A stretch of DNA of 36,603 nucleotides, from contig JAISWO010000043.1 of the NCBI GenBank assembly GCA_031271045.1, positions 1-36,603 on the forward strand, given 5' to 3'. Below the pieces are notes generated by a model. That model searched no databases. It was not told the origin of the DNA and was given only the letters and a program-made list of their open reading frames with translations. Every line of letters starts with the position of its first letter. The first letter of the stretch is position 1. The position numbers and the translations under genes are program-made. Below, in pieces: positions 8,511-18,894 of the stretch. This DNA is from Tannerellaceae bacterium. GTDB taxonomy: Bacteria; Bacteroidota; Bacteroidia; Bacteroidales; Tannerellaceae.

Positions 8511-8550
8511 ACGGCCGGCTCGCTTGATTGCGTAGCCGGCCGTTTGTTTT
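8511..8550 (+). terminator. Rho-independent terminator of the ABC operon
   Basis: ACGGCCGGCT (8511-8520) pairs with AGCCGGCCGT (8534-8543) around a 13-base loop, followed by TTTGTTTTG. It ends the plus-strand operon and lies 30 bp from the 3' end of the convergent beta-galactosidase gene. Confidence 0.85.
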
Positions 8551-8580
8551 GTAGCCTCCGGAGGTTGGAGGGGTAGGGGA

Positions 8581-11934
<3,354 letters not shown>

Positions 11935-11943
11935 TTATTGCGA

Positions 11944-11951
11944 CAAAAATA
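11944..11951 (-). promoter_or_regulatory. -7 element of the beta-galactosidase promoter
   Basis: On the minus strand the sequence TATTTTTG matches TAnnTTTG, 43 bases ahead of the ATG at 11901. No convincing TTG lies at the usual -33 distance, so only the -7 box is claimed. Confidence 0.4.
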
Positions 11952-12011
11952 AACAATAAATCAAGAATACCGAATCAGGACGGCGAAATAAGACTCATTT
12001 CCTTTCCCTCA

Positions 12012-12698
12012 TCAAGGGACAACGCAATTGTATACATTACTGAAGGGCCCTTTCTTTCCCCGTTTGTTTTCCCACCGGAGGACGAGGCGAACCTTCCGTC
12101 CGGCATCGCCGGCAGGAAAGATCAGGACGGCAGGCGAGGCCGTATTGAAGAAGGAATGAGTGAATTGTTCCGGATCGGAGGCCTCGGCCTCGGCATAATC
12201 CCAGAGAATTTCCACCCCATGCTGTCCGGCCGGCTTGGCGCGTCCACCCCGGAGGTTAAAAGGATAGTAATTAATGTGGATGCAGTGACCCACCCTGGCC
12301 AAGACCTTAAAAACCGGCGGCTCCATCGCGACGGGCGTCGGGGGGCACTTATGAACCGGGCGGGCGGAGTAACCCATAGCCAGGAGGTATTCGTCCGTGA
12401 CGAGAGGGTTACTAACCATCAGGTGATGGAACTTACGATAATGCGGGATGAACTCCTTCATAGCCGTCCTCATCGCCTGACTGATGCGCGCATTCCGTTC
12501 CTCCTTCACCCTCCATCGCTCATAAGCGGCGAGCAAAGGCGGAATAACGACACTCTCGTAGTCGTCGAACCAGATGCCCAGAGGCGTTCCCCCGGCCAAG
12601 CCAATTTCCTGCCGGTGATTTACGACCCAATCCATAGCCTTCAAAACCTGTTGCACGATGTCGTCAATACCAACCGGCAACCATGAATTTCTTTTCAT
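12012..12698 (-). CDS. Conserved Bacteroidetes protein of unknown function
   Basis: The start at 12698 (MKRNSW) gives 228 residues. The frame stays open another 124 codons upstream, but only because it runs through 21-bp repeats. The C-terminal half contains GGRAKPAGQHGVEI, then VLIFPAGDAGRKVRLVLRWE and NKRGKKGPFSNV. This pattern recalls a common unnamed Bacteroidetes/Verrucomicrobia family with SRAKPxGVxGAEI and an Ig/FnIII-like end LRWVNTRGExGPWSEI; I am recalling that family, not quoting a search. The N-terminal half is helical. No signal peptide is seen. The only exact TAnnTTTG lies beyond the repeat array, which would put the array in a long 5' leader. Confidence 0.65.
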   Translation of the reverse strand: MKRNSWLPVGIDDIVQQVLKAMDWVVNHRQEIGLAGGTPLGIWFDDYESVVIPPLLAAYERWRVKEERNARISQAMRTAMKEFIPHYRKFHHLMVSNPLVTDEYLLAMGYSARPVHKCPPTPVAMEPPVFKVLARVGHCIHINYYPFNLRGGRAKPAGQHGVEILWDYAEAEASDPEQFTHSFFNTASPAVLIFPAGDAGRKVRLVLRWENKRGKKGPFSNVYNCVVP

Positions 12699-12778
12699 AC
12701 TTCTTTCATTTTTATTTATCCTGATACACTCTTTTCCTATCCTTCTTTGTTCCAGAAACTTGATGGACCCTTCCTCTT

Positions 12779-13030
12779 GGGACATGCAGCGATACTCCTG
12801 GGACATGCAGCGACTTTCAAGCCATATGCAGTGACTTTTGAGCGATATGCAGTGACTTTTGAGCAGTATGCAGCGACTTTGAGGCAATATGCAGCGACAT
12901 TGGAGCTTACTTGTCGGTTCTTTCTGCCAACTTGTTAGTTCTTTGAGCTCACTTGTCGGTTCTTTCTGCCAATTTGTTAGTTCTTTTAGCTCACTTGTCT
13001 GTTCTTTTTGCAAAATGCAACGAAGTTTAG
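12779..13030. repeat. 21-bp tandem array 1: 12 in-phase units of two alternating sequence types
   Basis: Twelve consecutive 21-bp units, without a single length change, each begin with G and all but the first two with GC. Units 1-6 (12779-12904) carry ATGCAGYGACTTT or a close variant. Units 7-11 (12905-13009) carry ACTTGTCGGTTCTTT or AACTTGTTAGTTCTTT in alternation. Unit 12 (13010-13030) returns to the first type in degenerate form (AATGCAACGAAGTTT). The switch between types keeps the 21-bp register exactly. There is no spacer variation as in CRISPR. It lies between a minus-strand TAnnTTTG element (13068-13075) and the gene starting at 12698. Confidence 0.9.
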
Positions 13031-13067
13031 TTGAGATTGTTTGAGCCGGTCGAGAAATATTTTGATG

Positions 13068-13075
13068 CAAATATA
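13068..13075 (-). promoter_or_regulatory. -7 element upstream of array 1
   Basis: Read on the minus strand, TATATTTG is an exact TAnnTTTG match pointing into array 1 and the gene at 12012-12698. No clear -33 TTG is seen. If used, transcription would start near 13060 and cross all repeats, giving a 5' leader of about 360 bases. Confidence 0.4.
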
Positions 13076-13137
13076 GGAATACAGAGAATAAAGTGCCGGA
13101 TTTTTAAAGAAAGAAGAAGATTCTTCCAATTTGGCAA

Positions 13138-13181
13138 CAAAAAAAGCGGACAAAGAGGGCGCCCTTCGGTGTGGAGCCCTC
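13138..13181 (-). terminator. Possible terminator after the barrel gene
   Basis: GAGGGC (13155-13160) pairs with GCCCTC (13176-13181). On the minus strand the hairpin is followed by TTTGTCCGCTTTTTTT. It lies about 50 bases beyond the stop of the minus-strand barrel gene. Confidence 0.5.
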
Positions 13182-13233
13182 AATGCCGCTAAAATCGTTT
13201 GCCAACTTGCCTGGATTTCCGGATTTCCGGTTT

Positions 13234-13875
13234 TCAGCGGAAGAAATAACCTAATGAAAAGGTGAGGTTGTTTTGAAAAACAGAAGGTTCACCTTCCGTT
13301 TTCCTTGTTTGGCGGTATAAATGCCCGGACTGGGCGTTTATGGAGAAGAAAACGCTTTTGTATTCGACGCTTATACCGGAGTTGAAGACCAGGTCAAAGG
13401 GGCGTGTCTTCTTTTCGGTTATGAAGACCGGCTCATCTTCCATTTTCCGGGTCGAGATTCTGTCCCAGAGCCGGTAATCAAACGCCGGACCGGCGTATAC
13501 AAACATGGTGACGTCGGAGAGAGGAATCCGGAAGGCCACATTCAACGAAGGTTGCAAGGAATAGTTGCGCAAGCGGTGCTTCAACAGAAACCAGCCCTCG
13601 AGCGGCTCCGAAAGGAAGGAGCCTCCTTCGTACACAAAGGCTACTTCAGGGCGAAGCGAGAAACGTTCAGACAAAGGTACTTCCGCCATAATGCCCGCAC
13701 TATAGCCCAGACATGCGCCGGACCAATAATCCAAGTCTATCTTCTGAACCAAGGAAGAATAGGCTATTCCTGACCGCACGCCCCAGTATACTTTGGCTGT
13801 CGACGGCATGGAACAGACCAGTATCAGTCCCGCCAGCCATCCGGTCTTGCGAATGTTTCTGTTTATCTTCATCAT
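13234..13875 (-). CDS. Outer-membrane beta-barrel protein, PorT-like
   Basis: The chosen start at 13875 overlaps the stop of the upstream acyltransferase gene as ATGA, giving 213 residues; the longer frame adds 53 codons of no signal character. The protein has a signal peptide (WLAGLILVCSMPSTA) and then alternating amphipathic strands typical of an eight- to ten-stranded barrel (YWGVRSGIAYSSLVQ, FSLRPEVAFVYEGGSFL, MFVYAGPAFDYRL). It ends in LGYFFR, close to the aromatic C terminus used for outer-membrane insertion. Function unknown. Coupling to an acyltransferase hints at cell-surface glycan work, but this is weak. Confidence 0.75.
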   Translation of the reverse strand: MMKINRNIRKTGWLAGLILVCSMPSTAKVYWGVRSGIAYSSLVQKIDLDYWSGACLGYSAGIMAEVPLSERFSLRPEVAFVYEGGSFLSEPLEGWFLLKHRLRNYSLQPSLNVAFRIPLSDVTMFVYAGPAFDYRLWDRISTRKMEDEPVFITEKKTRPFDLVFNSGISVEYKSVFFSINAQSGHLYRQTRKTEGEPSVFQNNLTFSLGYFFR

Positions 13876-14987
13876 ATTTTTATGTATATCTGTTTCTTGT
13901 ATAACCAATAATAACCCGGTATCCAATTGAGGACGACGAAAAGGACAGCCCAGGCCAACGAACCGCCGAAAGGGCCCAATGCCGGAGCCAGCACCGATCC
14001 GTAGACAAAAGCATGAAGGCCGGAGATGCTGCAAAGGGAAGCCAAAAGGGAAGCCTGGACGTATAAATAAAGAGGATTGATGCCGAACGTTTCAAAAAAC
14101 AACAGACGGCGTTTCCCGCCCTTCCGGTCCACCGTCCGGATCAAAAGCGACAGTAACAGAGAGGCCAGCCCGCAAGTAGTCAGCACAAAGGTGCTGCTCC
14201 AAAGCTTCTTGTTGATCGGACAGCCGTACTGGAGCAGACATCCGGCAAACAAAAGGACCGTCCCCAGGGTAAACAAACCGATAAGTATACGTTCATTGTT
14301 CCTTTTCCCTTCCTGAATCAGTTTGCCGGCATAGAATCCGAACAATACGTGCGCAACGCTGCCTACGACGCTGAGCAGTCCTTCCGGATCGAAAGCAATC
14401 CGCGTTCCGTCGGCCAAGGTATCCCGGTACATATGCGATTCTCCGAGCAAAGCCCGGTCGACAACGGCGATCAGATTGTCTGCCGACAAGGCGACGCTTC
14501 CTGTAAAAGCCAGCAAGGCGGCATAAGCAAGCAGTATGCCGGCGGCAGTATGCAACAAATACTTATGATTGACGGCCAGGCCGATCAACGAAGCAATACC
14601 GTAAGCCAACGCTAATCGCTGAAGTACGCCGAGGATACGCAACTGCTCAAAGGCTCCGAATCCGTGACGGAGCAGATGACCGAACAAATTCAGCCCTGCG
14701 CCGATCAGGAAAATCACTAATGTACGTTTCCCTATCTTCAAGACGCTGCTTGGAGAAAACGAGAACTGATATTTCCGCAGGGAAAAGAACATGGATACGC
14801 CCATGATGAACATGAAGAAAGGAAAGACCAGGTCGGTTGGCGTCAATCCGTCCCACCGGGCATGCCGCAAGGGTGCGTAAACATATTGCCATGAGCCTGG
14901 ATTATTAACCATAATCATGCCGGCGATCGTAAGGCCCCGCATTACGTCGAGTGAAAGAAGTCTACCGTTTTGTACTGTCTGTGTCAT
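13872..14987 (-). CDS. Membrane acyltransferase of the DUF5009/HgsnaT-like family
   Basis: Start chosen at 14987 (MTQTVQNGRLLSLDVMRG); 371 residues. The opening RLLSLDVMRGLTIAGMIMVNN matches the N-terminal signature of heparan-alpha-glucosaminide N-acetyltransferase-like and DUF5009 proteins. These multi-pass membrane proteins transfer acetyl groups from cytoplasmic acetyl-CoA to extracytoplasmic sugars. About ten hydrophobic segments follow, with the family's HARWDGLTPTDLVFPFFMF in the first loop. The longer ORF reaching 15131 adds a charged, non-membrane extension that does not fit. The gene is translationally coupled to the barrel gene downstream. Substrate not determinable. Confidence 0.85.
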   Translation of the reverse strand: MTQTVQNGRLLSLDVMRGLTIAGMIMVNNPGSWQYVYAPLRHARWDGLTPTDLVFPFFMFIMGVSMFFSLRKYQFSFSPSSVLKIGKRTLVIFLIGAGLNLFGHLLRHGFGAFEQLRILGVLQRLALAYGIASLIGLAVNHKYLLHTAAGILLAYAALLAFTGSVALSADNLIAVVDRALLGESHMYRDTLADGTRIAFDPEGLLSVVGSVAHVLFGFYAGKLIQEGKRNNERILIGLFTLGTVLLFAGCLLQYGCPINKKLWSSTFVLTTCGLASLLLSLLIRTVDRKGGKRRLLFFETFGINPLYLYVQASLLASLCSISGLHAFVYGSVLAPALGPFGGSLAWAVLFVVLNWIPGYYWLYKKQIYIKI

Positions 14988-15081
14988 ATCCTGTTCCTGT
15001 TTGCTCGCGAAGTTATGCTTTTTCTCAGAAATCCCAACGAAGGAGGAGGGAAATGTCGGATTTTGGTTCTTTTCCTTTTGC

Positions 15082-15282
15082 TTAAACGAGTAGCAAGGCA
15101 TTTGCAAAATAAGCCTGGTATTTCTTATCATAATAACGATACAAAAGCAGGAAGGAGAAGTAAGACGCCGGCGTCAATTGCAAGGCATGAAGCGTCGCCG
15201 GGGCTTTATTGGCAGAGATAGCCCATAAACCGGGAACCGGAAGCAGAAGGAGTGTCAAACCCAACAGAAGTTTCAGCGTCAT
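15082..15282 (-). CDS. Possible small exported or membrane protein
   Basis: A 66-codon ORF starting MTLKLLLGLTLLLLPVPG has a good signal-peptide-like N terminus, then a short polar region, an aromatic stretch (SYFSFLLLYRYYDKKYQAYF) and a hydrophobic end. It fills the otherwise empty 350 bases between the acyltransferase start and DUF4294. I recognise no family, and the TAnnTTTG-like box upstream (TACTTTTA) has one mismatch. It may be real, or an accident of a hydrophobic frame. Confidence 0.3.
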   Translation of the reverse strand: MTLKLLLGLTLLLLPVPGLWAISANKAPATLHALQLTPASYFSFLLLYRYYDKKYQAYFANALLLV

Positions 15283-15363
15283 TCGAACTGTCTTGATGAT
15301 TAAAAGTTCGTAAAAGTAAATATTCCATTTAATATAATGCACATTAATGCGTTTCTTTGCATC

Positions 15364-15978
15364 ATGATTCGATCAAAAGCTTATTATATAATTCTTATCC
15401 TCACAGGGCTTCTGTGCTGCATGGAAAGCCGGGGGCAAATCTTGAAAGAAAAAGACGTGCCGCCCCATTTCTTCCGTGCTATTATTGACAAAGAGGGGGA
15501 TACAATCGCTACAATGCAACTCAGGGAAGTCATCATCTACCCCGAACTGCGCTTTAAAAACAGAAGGGAAAAACAAAACTACGACAAGCTTGTCCGGGAT
15601 GTAAAACGTACGCTCCCCTACGCCAAAATGGTCTTTTATACCCTGATCGAAACCTACGAGTATATGGAAACCCTCCCCGACGACAAAGCCAGGGAACAAC
15701 ATCTCAAACGTATGGAAAAAGATCTCTTCCAGCAGTATAAGCCCGAACTCAAAAGACTCACCCTTTCGCAAGGCAAACTGCTCATCAAACTCATCGACCG
15801 CGAATGTAACCAATCCAGTTACAATCTGCTGAGAGCCTACTTGGGCGGCTTCAGGGCCGGCTTCTGGAATATCTTTGCCAGTGTGCTCGGCGCAAGCCTC
15901 AAATCCGAATACGACCCCAAAGGGAAAGACGCCCTGACAGAACGCGTCGTCATGATGGTGGAACGGGGGCTAATCTGA
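15364..15978 (+). CDS. DUF4294 family protein
   Basis: The start at 15364 (MIRSKAYYIILILTGLL) gives 204 residues with a signal peptide; the ORF opens 27 bases earlier, with no benefit. The body carries the DUF4294 pattern VIIYPELRFKNRREKQNYDKLVRDVKRTLPYAK, then EKDLFQQYKPELKRLTLSQGKLLIKLIDRE and SYNLLRAYLGGFRAGFWN. The family is confined to Bacteroidetes, is exported and has no assigned function. The last nine bases overlap the convergent methyltransferase gene. Confidence 0.85.
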   Translation: MIRSKAYYIILILTGLLCCMESRGQILKEKDVPPHFFRAIIDKEGDTIATMQLREVIIYPELRFKNRREKQNYDKLVRDVKRTLPYAKMVFYTLIETYEYMETLPDDKAREQHLKRMEKDLFQQYKPELKRLTLSQGKLLIKLIDRECNQSSYNLLRAYLGGFRAGFWNIFASVLGASLKSEYDPKGKDALTERVVMMVERGLI

Positions 15979-16500
15979 TAACTTTGTAAACAAATCCCAA
16001 AGCACAATCCCTGCCGAAACGGATACATTGAGCGAATGTTTCGTCCCATATTGAGGAATCTCAATACAAATGTCGCAGCCATCTACCACCGCCTGGCTGA
16101 CGCCTTTCACCTCGTTACCGAAAATAACGGCATACTTCTTCCCTTTCTCCAGCCGTAGCGCATCCAGCATCACGCTGCCTTCGGCCTGCTCCACGGCGCA
16201 AAGGATATAACCCTCCCGTTTCAACGTCTCGACGGCCTCCACGGTATGAGCAAAATACGTCCACTCCACCGTATCTTCCGCTCCCAAAGCCGTCTTATGA
16301 ATCTCTGCCTGGGGCGGGCGGGCCGTAATGCCGCAAAGGTAGATCGCCTCCACCCGGAAAGCGTCCGAGGTGCGAAAGACAGACCCCACATTGTGCAAAC
16401 TCCGCACATCATCCAGCACCACCACCAAAGGCAGCTTCCGGCTTTCCTTGTACGCCTCCGCGCTGAGGCGGTTCAATTCCGTTATCTTTAATTTACGCAT
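15970..16500 (-). CDS. SpoU/TrmH-family RNA 2'-O-methyltransferase
   Basis: The 176-residue SPOUT enzyme uses S-adenosylmethionine to methylate a ribose 2'-OH in tRNA or rRNA. Motif 1 is LDDVRSLHNVGSVFRTSDAF, motif 2 FGNEVKGVS, and motif 3 IEIPQYGTKHSLNVSVSAGI, which forms the trefoil knot. It is short, lacking an N-terminal RNA-binding extension, as in TrmL-like members. It sits 33 bp downstream of an AraC gene on the same strand. The exact RNA target cannot be inferred. Confidence 0.88.
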   Translation of the reverse strand: MRKLKITELNRLSAEAYKESRKLPLVVVLDDVRSLHNVGSVFRTSDAFRVEAIYLCGITARPPQAEIHKTALGAEDTVEWTYFAHTVEAVETLKREGYILCAVEQAEGSVMLDALRLEKGKKYAVIFGNEVKGVSQAVVDGCDICIEIPQYGTKHSLNVSVSAGIVLWDLFTKLSD

Positions 16501-16533
16501 AATCTTTTCCTTTTGTCCCGCACATTTCTTTCC

Positions 16534-17415
16534 CTACTTCCTGTAATCCCGCGGCAATATCCCTGTCTGACGTTTGAAATAGGTGTTGAAAAACGACGGA
16601 TTGCAAAAATTCAACTCATCGCTGATCTGCCGGATGTTCATATTCGTGTTACGGAGCAGCGATTTAGCTTCCATAATCACACGATCGTTTATCCAACTGA
16701 GCGCCGACTTGCCGGTCGAACCCTTGATCAAGGCCGAGAAATACGCCGGCGTCAAACAGAGCTTGGTGGCATAAAAACTCACCTCGCGCGATTCTTTGTA
16801 GTGCTCCATGATCAGGTGGTAAAACAAGTCGAACAGCTTGTTGTCCTTGGCTTTCTGAATGACAAATTCCTGCCGCATGTGATTCAGGCTGCTGATGTAG
16901 TAGAAAAAAGTCTGCGACAGCAAACGCACCATTTCCACGCGGTACTGGATAGACGTTTGCCGCGCCGTCCTTTTCAGTACCTGATAATAATCAAGTAAAT
17001 GCCTCACCTCCTGATCGTCTAAGTGCAACGCATGCTTCACTCTGAAATAACGGAATATGGGAATTATCTCTTTCATGTTCATTTCGATGCTTTCGGCAAA
17101 ACGCCGCGACATGACGAAAATGTACGCCGAAAAATCATCGCTCCGGTACATGTATTGCAGGATTTGACCGGGCAAGATGACCACAAAATCGTTGACCCCA
17201 TAACGGTATGGCTTCCAATCAATGCTACCTGTCGCATACCCTTTCAGGCAAATGGCTACAACAGCTATATCAAGTCTCGTGGGCTCATCAAAAAACGGCG
17301 CCTTATGGATGTCGTCAATTATGATATAGTCCTTATCAATACTTACAACTGCCTGTGTCTCCTGCACAGCGTCCTGAGCGATTTCGCTCTCCTTTTTTAG
17401 TTCTTTCATATTCAT
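16534..17415 (-). CDS. AraC-family transcriptional regulator (copy 1)
   Basis: The 293-residue regulator has an N-terminal cupin-like sensor (about residues 25-150, with GYATGSIDWKPY and FVVILPGQILQYMYRSDDF) and a C-terminal pair of helix-turn-helices (about 195-290, with LCLTPAYFSALIKGSTGKSA and the signature ISDELNFCNPSFFNTYFKRQTGILPRDYR). It is a close paralogue of the next gene upstream; most residues align without gaps over the full 293. The -7 box is only about 18 bases ahead of the start codon, so the leader is very short. Ligand unknown. Confidence 0.92.
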   Translation of the reverse strand: MNMKELKKESEIAQDAVQETQAVVSIDKDYIIIDDIHKAPFFDEPTRLDIAVVAICLKGYATGSIDWKPYRYGVNDFVVILPGQILQYMYRSDDFSAYIFVMSRRFAESIEMNMKEIIPIFRYFRVKHALHLDDQEVRHLLDYYQVLKRTARQTSIQYRVEMVRLLSQTFFYYISSLNHMRQEFVIQKAKDNKLFDLFYHLIMEHYKESREVSFYATKLCLTPAYFSALIKGSTGKSALSWINDRVIMEAKSLLRNTNMNIRQISDELNFCNPSFFNTYFKRQTGILPRDYRK

Positions 17416-17432
17416 TTGTGTGTTTTAGGTTA

Positions 17433-17465
17433 CAAAGATAGCGCTGTTTTGTAAACGAAAATCAA
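17433..17465 (-). promoter_or_regulatory. Promoter of AraC copy 1 with an inverted repeat in the spacer
   Basis: On the minus strand there is a -7 element TATCTTTG (17433-17440) and a TTG (17463-17465) about 22 bases upstream. The spacer contains TTTTCGTTTACAAAA, an imperfect inverted repeat that matches the perfect one in the copy 2 promoter. Confidence 0.6.
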
Positions 17466-17478
17466 GACAAAGAAAAAC

Positions 17479-18360
17479 CTACTTCCTGTACTCCCGAGGC
17501 AACATTCCTGTCAGGCGTTTGAAATATTTGCTGAAAAACGACGGGTTCGGAAAATTCAACTCCTCGCTGATCTGCCGGATGCTCATATCCGTAGTCCGGA
17601 GCAGCGATTTGGCCTCCATTATCACATGATCGTTTATCCAACCGAACGCCGACTTGCCGGTCATCTTCCTGATCACGTCAGAAAGGTGCCCCGGCGTCAG
17701 GCAGAGCTTGGCGGCATAAAAACTCACCTCGCGCGATTCTTTGTAATGCTCCATGATCAGGTGGTAAAACGAGTCGAACAGTTTGTTGCTCTTGGCCTTC
17801 CGAACGGTGTATTCCTGCCGCAGCCGGTTCAGGTTGCTGATGCCGTAGAAAAAAGCCTGCGACAGCAAACGCACCATTTCTATGCGGTACGGATTAGACG
17901 TTTGCCGCGCCGTCCTTTTCAGTACGTGATAATAATCAAGCAAATACTCCATCTCCGTATCATTCAGGCGCAACGTAAAGTTCTCTCTGAAATAACGGAA
18001 AACGGGAATCACTTCTTTCATGTTCAACTCAATGTTTTCGGTAAAACGCCGCGACATGACAATAAAGTACGCCAAAAAATCATCGCTCCGGTACGTATAT
18101 TGCAGGATTTGACCGGGCAGGATAACCACAAAATCGTTGGCCGCATGACAGCATGGCTTCAAATCGACGCTGCCTGTCGCATACCCCTTCAGGCAAATGG
18201 TTGCCACAGCCACATCAAGCCTCGTGGGCTCATTAAAAAACGGAACCTCACTGATGTCGTCAATCAGTATAAAGTCCTCATCAATACGAGTAATCGCCAA
18301 CGACTCCCGCACAGCGCCCCAATTTGTTCCGTTCTTCCTTTCGATCTCATTCCTATTCAT
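17479..18360 (-). CDS. AraC-family transcriptional regulator (copy 2)
   Basis: Start at 18360 (MNRNEIERKN) gives 293 residues, the same as copy 1; the frame extends further upstream but beyond the promoter. Sensor region (FVVILPGQILQYTYRSDDF) and DNA-binding region (LCLTPGHLSDVIRKMTGKSA, then LNFPNPSFFSKYFKRLTGMLPREYR) align with copy 1. The differences include the first helix-turn-helix recognition segment, so the two may bind different sites. The gene is divergent from the TonB receptor across array 2, which makes the receptor a candidate target. Confidence 0.92.
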   Translation of the reverse strand: MNRNEIERKNGTNWGAVRESLAITRIDEDFILIDDISEVPFFNEPTRLDVAVATICLKGYATGSVDLKPCCHAANDFVVILPGQILQYTYRSDDFLAYFIVMSRRFTENIELNMKEVIPVFRYFRENFTLRLNDTEMEYLLDYYHVLKRTARQTSNPYRIEMVRLLSQAFFYGISNLNRLRQEYTVRKAKSNKLFDSFYHLIMEHYKESREVSFYAAKLCLTPGHLSDVIRKMTGKSAFGWINDHVIMEAKSLLRTTDMSIRQISEELNFPNPSFFSKYFKRLTGMLPREYRK

Positions 18361-18379
18361 TCCTGGCTTTTTTAGACTA

Positions 18380-18413
18380 CAAAGATAACGCTGTTTCGTA
18401 AACGAAAGTCCAA
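18380..18413 (-). promoter_or_regulatory. Promoter of AraC copy 2 with a perfect inverted repeat
   Basis: On the minus strand there is a -7 element TATCTTTG (18380-18387) with TTG at 18411-18413. Between them lies TTTCGTTTACGAAA, a 6-2-6 inverted repeat, likely an operator overlapping the spacer. The whole promoter is duplicated ahead of copy 1. Confidence 0.62.
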
Positions 18414-18472
18414 ACAAAGAAAAACGCCCCCTTCCCCCTCCTTTCTCCCTCCTCCATCCCTTCAGCAAAGCC

Positions 18473-18745
18473 CAATACTGACGTCAGTACGTCCAATACT
18501 GACGTCAGTACGCTCAATATTGACGTCAGTACGCCCAATACTGACGTCAGTACGCTCAATACTGACATCAGTGCGTTCAATACTGACGTCAGTACGCCCA
18601 ATACTGACGTCAGTGCGTTCAATACTGACGTCAGTGCGCTCAATACTGACATCAGTACGCTTAATACTGACGTCAGTGCGTTCAATACTGACGTCAGTGC
18701 GTTCAATACTGACGTCAGTACGCTCAATACTGACGTCAGTACGCG
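18473..18745. repeat. 21-bp tandem array 2: 13 in-phase units with the palindrome ACTGACGTCAGT
   Basis: There are exactly 13 units of 21 bp (273 bases) with no indel. Each is AATACTGACGTCAGT plus a six-base linker of the type RCGYYC. Variation is confined to single transitions (GACATC for GACGTC in units 5 and 9, ATTG for ACTG in unit 3) and to the linker. The 12-base core is a perfect palindrome in most units. The array lies between the divergent AraC copy 2 promoter and the TonB receptor gene, about 60 bases upstream of the AraC -33 position. Confidence 0.95.
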
Positions 18746-18844
18746 CCGCCTGAAAGACCAACCAAATGCAACACAAAGTTCTACCCTTATGAAAGGGGCA
18801 TTGTCGACAATAAAAATCACTACAATTAGCGATTGACAAGCCCG

Positions 18845-18852
18845 CATCTTTG
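18845..18852 (+). promoter_or_regulatory. Possible -7 element of the TonB receptor
   Basis: CATCTTTG differs from TAnnTTTG at one position and lies 42 bases before the ATG. No matching -33 TTG is evident, so confidence is low. Confidence 0.25.
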
Positions 18853-18894
18853 CCATTCCTTTGGCGTAGTTAATCATCAAACAAAATAACAAAA

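Noticed and set aside
12699..13070. N-terminal extension of the 12012-12698 gene through array 1
   Set aside because: The only start is a TTG that overlaps the -7 box, and the added residues are pure repeat. The ATG at 12698 is more likely, though translation of the repeats is not excluded.
18473..18745. CRISPR array
   Set aside because: Units are contiguous 21-bp repeats with only six variable linker bases and no unique spacers; there are no cas genes. The same applies to the arrays at 12779 and 29847.
18377..18892. Repeat-containing proteins over array 2 (heptads such as TDVSIER or LTSVLSA)
   Set aside because: Several frames on both strands are open simply because 21 is a multiple of three. 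None has a credible start or joins to a neighbouring gene.
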